Origin: Thioploca sp.
GTDB taxonomy: Bacteria > Pseudomonadota > Gammaproteobacteria > Beggiatoales > Beggiatoaceae
Reading direction: 5' to 3'
Length of the DNA: 40,077 nt
Assembly (NCBI GenBank): GCA_012032555.1
Contig: JAAUSR010000048.1
Location: 1 to 40,077, forward strand
Shown: piece after piece, positions 26,916 through 33,658 of the stretch
Layout of the letters: each line of letters opens with the position of its first letter
How positions within the stretch are numbered: the first letter of the stretch is position 1
Made by a program: the position numbers and the translations under genes
The notes under the pieces: generated by a model
Told to the model about the DNA's origin: nothing
What the model saw: only the letters and a program-made list of their open reading frames with translations
Database searches by the model: none

Positions 26916-27194
26916 GTCAGGAAGATCTTGAATTGTAGTATCCCATTAAGTTAAGTATAACTACTTGATGCCTCTACGAAGAAATATCACCTTTGTAGAG
27001 GCGAATTGACATGTTTACCTTAACACGTCGAAGTCGAAACCAACGACACGAATAGCTTTGGTTGTGAGAGTCGTTCTGGCGGCTTAAGTGATGGAAATTT
27101 GCCTAGCTTCGTAAACACCTTAACGTGGTTAGCAGCTTGACAAGATATTAATAATTAACTTTTTTAAAAAATTTTAATTAGAGAAAAATACTTT
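26916..27194. other. Intergenic region with repeat pieces
   Basis: Holds CCCATTAAGTTAAG (26943-26956), an end of the MITE-like family, and a perfect 8-base inverted pair GCCTCTAC...GTAGAGGC (26970-27002) that resembles common dispersed repeats. No gene is supported. The last 100 bases are the likely ccmG promoter region. Confidence 0.5.
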
Positions 27195-27722
27195 ATGTTA
27201 CGTTATTTACTGCCACTAACTCTCTTTATTATTTTAGCTATTTTTTTATCAATTGGTTTAAGTTTAAATCCACGTGATATCGGCTCTACTCGAATTGATA
27301 AACCCGCACCGCCATTTGCTTTACCACAACTGCTGGACAATACCAAAATGCTATCTCAGCAAGATTTTATGGGTAAAGTATCGCTGTTTAATGTTTGGGC
27401 ATCTTGGTGTGTTTCCTGTCGCTATGAACACCCCCTGTTAATGCAATTAGCACAACAAGGCTATATCATTTATAGCTTAAATTATAAAGACCAATTAGCA
27501 GATGCCAGAGCAGTATTAGCTCGCAGTGGTAATCCTTATGTCGCTACTGCAGTTGATGAAAAGGGACAAGTGGCTATCGATTGGGGGGTTACCGGCACCC
27601 CAGAAACTTTTATTATTGATAAGCAAGGAATAGTTCGTTATAAACAGACCGGACCATTGACAACCGAATTATGGCAGCGGGAAATTCTACCGTTGGTTAA
27701 AAAATTAGCAACCGGTAAATGA
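27195..27722 (+). CDS. ccmG: CcmG/DsbE-type thioredoxin for cytochrome c maturation
   Basis: A 175-residue protein with an N-terminal signal anchor (about 4-24) and a periplasmic thioredoxin domain. The active site is WASWCVSC (Cys72, Cys75), followed by RYEHP as in DsbE (E after the CxxC), and the cis-Pro segment GVTGTPETFIID, close to the GVYGAPETFLID of family members. KPAPPFALPQL at 36-46 is also typical. CcmG reduces the CxxCH cysteines of apocytochrome c so that haem can attach. It is isolated here; the rest of the ccm operon (ccmABCDEFH) is not in the window, which is unusual for gammaproteobacteria but seen in Beggiatoa-like genomes, as far as I can recall. Confidence 0.88.
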   Translation: MLRYLLPLTLFIILAIFLSIGLSLNPRDIGSTRIDKPAPPFALPQLLDNTKMLSQQDFMGKVSLFNVWASWCVSCRYEHPLLMQLAQQGYIIYSLNYKDQLADARAVLARSGNPYVATAVDEKGQVAIDWGVTGTPETFIIDKQGIVRYKQTGPLTTELWQREILPLVKKLATGK

Positions 27723-28124
27723 TTAGAATAAACTTAAATTCTATTTTTCGCTATACCTTACTGAGCCACATTGAGTCAGGATTGCCCTACCAATGCTATT
27801 GTTAAAATTCATTATAATTGGTATCTTTATCAAGCTGATAGTAGTCCTATTTCCGCAAAGGAAAGTTAACCATTTCAAACGCGATACTCTTCATTATCAG
27901 TTAGTCTTGGAGTTACCTATTACCGGACTAATTATCAGCAAATTAAAACCCATCTAATTGTTTAAAATAACAAATTTTTAAGGTACAATAGCTAGACCAT
28001 CCGGGTCAATATTGAGATATCGTTAGCTATCTATTTTAGATCAGCATTGCGCCACAATGTTGGTTGTCAGCAACAATACCATAGCTAGTGAAGCCTATTA
28101 TTACCACTCAATCTGGAGAACAGC
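27723..28124. other. Intergenic region upstream of pckA
   Basis: About 400 bases. A 54-codon open frame (27793-27957, MLLLKFIIIGIFIKL...) with a hydrophobic start exists but lacks a well-placed ribosome site; I do not call it a gene. The sequence AGGTACAATAGC near 27981 includes a -10-like TACAAT and could belong to a pckA promoter, but no good -35 box stands at 17 bases. Confidence 0.4.
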
Positions 28125-29729
28125 ATGCGAGATAGTCGCCCTGAATATCACAGTAGTTATAGCCTAGAAAATCATGGCTTATCCAACTTGAATGATATTT
28201 ATTGGAATTTAAACACCCCTGCTTTATACGAGCAAATTATCCGTCGTGGCGAAGGGATCATTACCCATTTAGGTCCTATTATGGTTCGTACTGGACATCA
28301 TACCGGTCGTTCCGCTAACGATAAATTCATCGTTCAAGAACCGACTACCGAAAAAGACATTCGGTGGGGTAAGATTAATCGTCCCATGGCACCAGATAAA
28401 TTTGAACAACTGCAACGTCATATCGAGTGGCATCTGCAAACACAAGACGTTTATGTTCAAGACTGCTTTGTCGGCGCATCACCAAGACATCGTTTACCCA
28501 TTCGCATTATTACGCAATATGCTTGGCATAACTTATTTGCGCGTAATATGTTTATTCAAGCCACCGCAGAGGAATTACTTACCCATGTCCCGGCGTTTAC
28601 CGTTATTAATGCGCCACGGTTTCACGCGAGTCCGACTCTCGATGGAACCAATTCAGAAACCTTTATTATCATTAATTTTGCCAAAAAATTAGTGTTAATT
28701 GGGGGCACCAGTTATGCGGGAGAAATTAAGAAATCGATTTTCACGGTCATGAATTATCTGATGCCTCATAAAGAGGTGTTACCGATGCACTGTGCGGCTA
28801 ATATGAATACCGCTGGTGAAACTACACTTTTCTTTGGCTTGAGCGGCACTGGCAAAACGACATTATCGGCTGATTCTTCTAAAACACTTATTGGTGATGA
28901 TGAACACGGTTGGGATGAAGAGGGTATTTTCAATTTTGAAGGCGGATGCTACGCCAAATTAATTAATTTATCTCCGGAAGCGGAACCGGAGATTTATGAA
29001 ACCACCCGTCGCTTTGGCAGTATTTTAGAAAATGTCTCAGTTAATGCCCAAACCCGTCGAATCGATCTCATGGATGCTTCAGTAACGGAAAATACCCGTG
29101 GTTCTTATCCAATCAGTCATATTCCTAACGCCACCCGAACGGGTTTAGGTGGTCATCCTCAGAATGTCATTTTCCTTTCAGCAGACGCATTTGGTGTATT
29201 ACCGCCGTTAGCCAAGCTAACCCGTGCTCAAGCAATGTACCACTTCCTTTCTGGTTACACGGCTAAAGTGGCAGGAACTGAAAAGGGTGTCACTGAACCG
29301 CAACCCAACTTCAGTACTTGCTATGGCGCACCTTTCATGCCAATGCACCCGCAACGCTATGCCGAATTGTTAGGTAAAAAACTGGAAGAACAACGGTCTG
29401 AAATTTGGCTCATCAATACTGGCTGGAGTGGTGGTCCCTACGGTGTCGGTCAACGTATCAAGATTGCTTATACCCGAGCAATGGTTAATGCGGTACTAGA
29501 CGGAAAATTAAAAGATATATCTTTAGAACAAGAACCTTTCTTTGGTTTACAGGTACCGAAACATTGTCCAGGTGTACCGGCTGAAATTCTTAATACCCGT
29601 AACACTTGGGCTAATAAAGCGGATTACGATGCTCAAGCGAAAAAATTAGCTCATATGTTTGCAGAAAACTTTAAGCAATACGCCGATCAAGCTACACCAG
29701 AAATTCTGGCGGCTGGACCTTCGGTGTAG
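28125..29729 (+). CDS. pckA: ATP-dependent phosphoenolpyruvate carboxykinase
   Basis: A 534-residue cytoplasmic enzyme that converts oxaloacetate and ATP to PEP and CO2 (gluconeogenesis; in some sulfur bacteria it may run in the anaplerotic direction). Motifs of the ATP-type family: GRSANDKFIV near the start, the PEPCK-specific P-loop GLSGTGKTT (238-246), LIGDDEHGWDEEGIFNFEGG (metal and adenine sites), and NARGxYPI-like NTRGSYPISHIPNA. Length matches E. coli Pck (540). GGAGA precedes the ATG at good distance. It is a single-gene unit with a hairpin shortly after the stop. Confidence 0.96.
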   Translation: MRDSRPEYHSSYSLENHGLSNLNDIYWNLNTPALYEQIIRRGEGIITHLGPIMVRTGHHTGRSANDKFIVQEPTTEKDIRWGKINRPMAPDKFEQLQRHIEWHLQTQDVYVQDCFVGASPRHRLPIRIITQYAWHNLFARNMFIQATAEELLTHVPAFTVINAPRFHASPTLDGTNSETFIIINFAKKLVLIGGTSYAGEIKKSIFTVMNYLMPHKEVLPMHCAANMNTAGETTLFFGLSGTGKTTLSADSSKTLIGDDEHGWDEEGIFNFEGGCYAKLINLSPEAEPEIYETTRRFGSILENVSVNAQTRRIDLMDASVTENTRGSYPISHIPNATRTGLGGHPQNVIFLSADAFGVLPPLAKLTRAQAMYHFLSGYTAKVAGTEKGVTEPQPNFSTCYGAPFMPMHPQRYAELLGKKLEEQRSEIWLINTGWSGGPYGVGQRIKIAYTRAMVNAVLDGKLKDISLEQEPFFGLQVPKHCPGVPAEILNTRNTWANKADYDAQAKKLAHMFAENFKQYADQATPEILAAGPSV

Positions 29730-29753
29730 AAACACTACTGACTAAATTCCCCA

Positions 29754-29772
29754 CTCCCCCTCAAAGGGGGAG
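29754..29772 (+). terminator. Probable pckA terminator hairpin
   Basis: CTCCCCC and GGGGGAG form a perfect 7-base stem around the loop TCAAA, 25 bases after the pckA stop. The stem is strong but no T-run follows, so it is a weak or Rho-assisted terminator, or a 3' stabiliser. Confidence 0.5.
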
Positions 29773-29847
29773 GATTCCTTCGCACATAAATAATCAACCC
29801 AGATCGACAGTCTAACTAACCACTTGTTAGCGCAAGAACCATAGTAG

Positions 29848-30084
29848 ATGAATTTAGATAAATTAAGCATTCATGGCTTCAAGTCGATTAGAGACCTTTC
29901 CACCCAATCTCCCACGCTGGTCAATCATTTTGCACCGGAAGATATTATTGTGATTAATCGGGAAGAAGGCGCTTCTACATTTAGACGGCTTTCTAGCAAC
30001 GAATTGGAAAACTGGCTTGAAGATTACGCTCTGGGTGAACTCTGGGTTAAAGATGTTATTGTTGGCGGACCACGCCATGAGTAA
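29848..30084 (+). pseudogene. AAA/ABC-type ATPase fused by a large internal deletion
   Basis: The 78-codon frame keeps only the two ends of an AAA_15/21-type ATPase of about 370-400 residues. Residues 1-17 (LDKLSIHGFKSIRDL) are the usual first strand leading to the Walker A. From residue 18 the text jumps to STQSPTLVNHFAPEDIIV (H-loop/switch region) and the C-terminal tail EEGASTFRRL...LGELWVKDV. Walker A, signature and Walker B are gone, so it cannot hydrolyse ATP. The join is in frame. Its stop overlaps the ATG of the DUF4276 remnant, the normal arrangement of the intact pair. Confidence 0.8.
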
Positions 30085-30360
30085 CGTTACCGAAGTTTAT
30101 ATCATTGTTGAAGGGGTAACGGAGCAGACTTTTATCCGCGAAATACTGGCACCGGAAATAGCTCGTAAAATGTCTATTTGCATCCGGTACTGATTGGCAA
30201 ACCTGGACATAAGGGCGGAAATATCCGTTTTGAAAGAGCAAAAAAAGATATTGAGCAATTCTTAAAGTAACGCCCGAAAACTTATGTTTCAACTATGCTC
30301 GACTTTTATGGCTTAAATACGCAATAGCCGGGTCGTATGTCAGCAGGATCATTGTCTTGG
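30077..30360 (+). pseudogene. Broken DUF4276 gene (Toprim-like), partner of the ATPase remnant
   Basis: An ATG at 30077 overlaps the ATPase stop. It reads MSNVTEVYIIVEGVTEQTF and IREILAPEIARK, a typical DUF4276 start with the VEGxTE motif. A frameshift near 30165 then breaks it; the other frame continues VYLHPVLIGKPGHKGGN and RFERAKKDIEQFLK, a stop, RPKTYVSTMLDFYGLNTQ and another stop. Sequence similarity fades near 30360. DUF4276 proteins are usually coded right after AAA ATPases, and VEGxTE resembles the Toprim glutamate motif, suggesting a split relative of OLD-type ATPase-nucleases; that part is inference. Confidence 0.8.
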
Positions 30361-30459
30361 CGAGAAAAAGTAATGTGTTACTTCAAGATAATCTAGTTTA
30401 GTAGCGAGTCACGATGCTACTATTTCATCATGACTACTTATTATCAATAAGAGACTTAT

Positions 30460-31365
30460 TTATTGCTTACGCTGCCATAGACGTAGTGATGAAGATCGCA
30501 AACCAGCTGCTTGTTCATACATTTTCACGGTTCTATGAATGTTCATTAGTAAAATCAGGTTAATACGGCGTGCTTCGGCGATACTAGCTTCTCGTTCTTC
30601 ATCGGAATAACTGTTATTACTCACAATCTTTTCTAAGATTGGTTTATAAGCATGCCATATTTTGTCAACAGCCATGAGCTGTTTATAAATCGGTGTATCT
30701 TCTTGAGTCCCTGGTAACCCAAGTTCACTATCACCGGCTATCAACCCTTTCATCGTTTTATCAAATAAAGACATCGTTTCGGTTAAATTGGCCCGGTTCT
30801 CTTCCGGTTTAACGTTTCTGAGCACCAATTGTGCCTCTTTAGCCATTTTTTGGGATAGCATTCGTTGTTTACCCGCTAAATTGATAGTCGTTGCCATTCC
30901 CGGTTCGAGACTGCCAAAAAAGGCTTTTTCATACAGGTTAACCACTGAATCCACATTTTCCATCAGCGGCATATTTTGCTGAGTAATCTGGTCTACTCTC
31001 TCTAGGGAAATATCACCAGCCAAAATGGCTTCTACATTCTCTCGAAAAGGTTGCCATAATTCGGATACTTTATTTAATTGTTTTAAAATAACCGGATCTT
31101 CTGTTTTAGCCAACTTGTGTTCCGAATCACCTTTGATTAAACCATTTAAGATTTGTTCAAATTCATCAATATTTTTCTTGAGATCATCTATTTCGCTCCG
31201 AATATGGAGAATGTCTTTGCTAATTTTTTGCGTTAACATGCGTTTTTTACCAGCTAGGTTTAACACAGCCGCCTTTTCATCGACGGTCAGAAGAGGATTG
31301 CCATAAACCGGAAAAATGACATTAAGCGCAAGTAACATCATCAAAATTAAAGAAACCCATTTCAT
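30460..31365 (-). CDS. Stand-alone exported tandem PilJ/NarX-like sensor domain protein
   Basis: A 301-residue protein with a signal peptide (1-22, ending VYG) and two PilJ-type four-helix domains, about 36-150 and 162-285. Each begins with an NLAGKxRMLxQK motif (NLAGKKRMLTQKIS at 36-49; INLAGKQRMLSQKM at 161-174). This is the P-box-like motif that binds nitrate/nitrite in NarX and is found in PilJ-domain chemoreceptors. Halves are internally similar (KGLIAGDSELGL versus NGLIKGDSEHKL; IWHAYKPILEKI versus LWQPFRENVEAI). No membrane helix after the signal and no HAMP, kinase or MCP domain is present, so it would be a soluble periplasmic protein. It may bind an anion and present it to a separate receptor. 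The ligand is not determined by the sequence. Confidence 0.82.
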   Translation of the reverse strand: MKWVSLILMMLLALNVIFPVYGNPLLTVDEKAAVLNLAGKKRMLTQKISKDILHIRSEIDDLKKNIDEFEQILNGLIKGDSEHKLAKTEDPVILKQLNKVSELWQPFRENVEAILAGDISLERVDQITQQNMPLMENVDSVVNLYEKAFFGSLEPGMATTINLAGKQRMLSQKMAKEAQLVLRNVKPEENRANLTETMSLFDKTMKGLIAGDSELGLPGTQEDTPIYKQLMAVDKIWHAYKPILEKIVSNNSYSDEEREASIAEARRINLILLMNIHRTVKMYEQAAGLRSSSLRLWQRKQ

Positions 31366-32047
31366 TATTTATTTCCCTCTATCAGTTAATTTATTTCTTC
31401 ATTAATGGTTAACCGTTTCATTATGATGAAAAATCTAATAGCGTACAATAAAATTATTATATCTTTTTTAATTTTAAAGAGATAAATAGAATAGCGTACC
31501 TTACCACCTATCAATTTTGAGATATGATTCGTAATCATTGCGTTCAGCCAGAAATCAAAGTGGCAAGATGCTAAACCCAACCCATTTAGAAACCAACAGT
31601 TTATAATAACTCGTCTATATCAATGGTTCTGACAGTTTTTAGGGTATAAACTAAAGTCGTGCTGTAGCCTTGATTTTAGCTTATCTCACTAAATACAACT
31701 GAGATCAAAGTCTCCGTTTCATTTAATGGTACTAGGTAAAATCAAGCGGTTACCATGCCGAATTCATTGAGTTCAAAAACGGTACAAACCATTGCCATAT
31801 AAGAGGAATATTAATTTTTTCCGTAAGGTGATTTTTGGAAAGTAAATGAGTCATTTAATCATTCTCTTTTTTGAGGTTGATTGAAATTGATAGTCAACTA
31901 ACACGCTATTCAATTCAGTTACTTTAGTGTACCTTAGTGCTATCGAGGATTCATCTCTTTTTCTATGAAACTAAAAAAATGAGTTGCGTTTAGGGATTGA
32001 ACGCTTATAAACTCATTGAGTTATTTAATTTATTGGGGAACTAAAGC
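31366..32047. other. Divergent intergenic region before leuC
   Basis: About 680 AT-rich bases between the PilJ-domain gene and leuC. Apart from a leader hairpin (31979-32016) I see no gene. Short frames lack ribosome sites. A five-codon frame MKLKK (31965-31982) runs into the hairpin; it has only one Leu codon, so it does not look like a leucine leader peptide. Confidence 0.5.
31979..32016 (+). promoter_or_regulatory. Two-stage hairpin in the leuC leader
   Basis: ATGAGTT (31979-31985) pairs perfectly with AACTCAT (32010-32016), and inside it GCGTT (31986-31990) pairs with AACGC (32000-32004) around a 9-base loop, with TTATA unpaired on one side. It ends 31 bases before the leuC ATG. Position suggests a 5' regulatory element or an operator; there is no T-run. 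Confidence 0.45.
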
Positions 32048-33463
32048 ATGTTAGCAAAGACATTGTATGATAAGTTGTGGGATGCCCATGTTGTGCGCAT
32101 TGATGACAGTGGTGCTGCCTTACTTTATATTGATCGCCATCTCATTCATGAGGTCACTTCTCCCCAAGCCTTTGAAGGTCTCGCTGCGTTTCATCGTCAA
32201 CCTTGGCGGATCAATGCTAATTTGGCGGTTCCTGACCACAATGTGCCAACAACCGACCGTGAGGGGGGAATAGCGGCCATTACCGATCCCATTTCACGGT
32301 TACAAGTCAGTACCCTAGATCAAAATTGTCAAGCTTATGGTATTCCTGAATTTAGCATGAACGATCCGCGGCAAGGAATTGTCCATGTGATTGGCCCAGA
32401 ACAAGGTGCCACTTTACCGGGTATGACTATTGTCTGTGGCGATTCGCATACTTCAACGCATGGCGCTTTTGGTGCATTAGCCTTTGGAATTGGTACTTCG
32501 GAAGTGGAGCATGTTTTAGCCACACAATGTTTAATTCAGCAAAAATCGAATCAAATGTTAATTCAAGTTGAAGGTAAAGTGGGCGAAGGAATTACCGCTA
32601 AAGATATTATTCTAGCAATTATTGGCCAAATCGGGACTGCTGGTGGAACAGGGTATGCAATTGAATTTGGTGGGACAGCTATTCAAGATCTATCTCTAGA
32701 AGGTCGAATGACTATTTGCAACATGGCTATTGAAGCCGGAGCAAGAGCCGGTTTGATTGCGGTTGATGATAAAACAATTGAATACGTTCGCCATCGACCT
32801 TATGCGCCAACTAACGAATTGTGGACACAAGCTGAGGCCAATTGGCGTCAATTATACAGTGATCCGAATGCACGCTTTGACCAAGTGATAACGATTACAG
32901 CAAATACAATTAAGCCACAAGTTACCTGGGGTACTTCACCGGAAATGGTGGTTGCTATTGATGCCACTGTACCTGATCCCAATCAAATCCATGATCCAGT
33001 GATAGCAGCCAGTATGCGGCGTGCCTTAGCTTATATGGACTTGGCACCCGGTATGCCTATTACTCAGATTCAATTGGATAAAATATTTATTGGCTCCTGT
33101 ACCAATTCACGTATTGAAGATTTACGTGCAGCCGCTCAAGTGGTTAAAGGACGTCGAATTGCCAACAATATCAAACAAGCTTTAGTCGTGCCTGGTTCTG
33201 GTCTAATCAAACGGCAAGCTGAACAAGAAGGTTTAGATCAGATTTTTATTCAAGCTGGTTTTGAATGGCGTGCACCAGGTTGCTCGATGTGTTTAGCGAT
33301 GAATGCGGATCGATTAGCAATGGGTGAACGTTGTGCTTCGACATCTAACCGTAATTTTGAGGGTCGGCAAGGACCTGGAGGACGTACTCATTTGGTGAGT
33401 CCTATCATGGCAGCGGCAGCGGCTATTGCCGGACATTTTGTTGATGTACGCCATTTCGCGTAA
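32048..33463 (+). CDS. leuC: 3-isopropylmalate dehydratase, large subunit
   Basis: A 471-residue aconitase-family subunit for the second step of leucine synthesis. It carries the three cluster Cys residues of the [4Fe-4S] centre: GSCTNSR (Cys351) and GCSMC (Cys412, Cys415). Other family text: [53 protein letters not shown] and [15 protein letters not shown]. Length and motifs fit E. coli LeuC. GGGGA sits well before the ATG. The enzyme needs the small subunit LeuD, normally coded immediately downstream with leuB, but the next gene is a TIR-STAND protein 195 bases on. The small subunit must be elsewhere. Confidence 0.95.
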   Translation: MLAKTLYDKLWDAHVVRIDDSGAALLYIDRHLIHEVTSPQAFEGLAAFHRQPWRINANLAVPDHNVPTTDREGGIAAITDPISRLQVSTLDQNCQAYGIPEFSMNDPRQGIVHVIGPEQGATLPGMTIVCGDSHTSTHGAFGALAFGIGTSEVEHVLATQCLIQQKSNQMLIQVEGKVGEGITAKDIILAIIGQIGTAGGTGYAIEFGGTAIQDLSLEGRMTICNMAIEAGARAGLIAVDDKTIEYVRHRPYAPTNELWTQAEANWRQLYSDPNARFDQVITITANTIKPQVTWGTSPEMVVAIDATVPDPNQIHDPVIAASMRRALAYMDLAPGMPITQIQLDKIFIGSCTNSRIEDLRAAAQVVKGRRIANNIKQALVVPGSGLIKRQAEQEGLDQIFIQAGFEWRAPGCSMCLAMNADRLAMGERCASTSNRNFEGRQGPGGRTHLVSPIMAAAAAIAGHFVDVRHFA

Positions 33464-33489
33464 TGTCATTCGTCGGAAGATTAACGACC

Positions 33490-33560
33490 TGCAATTTCTT
33501 CTCTCTTTTATCCTTCTCTTAACTCATTTGACACTAAAAAAAATCAACCAATGAGTTGAG
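33490..33560. repeat. Possible degraded piece of the MITE-like repeat
   Basis: Between leuC and the TIR gene, a CAATTTCTTCTCTC part and AAAAAATCAACCAAT recall the interior of copy 1 (CAATTTCCCTTGAAAAATCAACCAAT). Inverted arms AACTCAT and ATGAGTT flank the core. No terminal repeats are seen. Confidence 0.35.
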
Positions 33561-33658
33561 AGCAAAAATGATCCTGACAAAGCGGCCACTGAAATACTAT
33601 TAACTTACCATTATAGAATTAAACTTAAAAGATTTTAGTACTGGAAAACTGAATTATT

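Noticed and set aside
27793-27957. A 54-codon hydrophobic frame before pckA
   Set aside because: No well-placed ribosome site and no relative that I recognise; left as a note in the intergenic entry.
31386-31580. A 64-codon frame on the minus strand in the leuC upstream region
   Set aside because: No ribosome site, biased residue content typical of AT-rich chance frames, no recognisable family.
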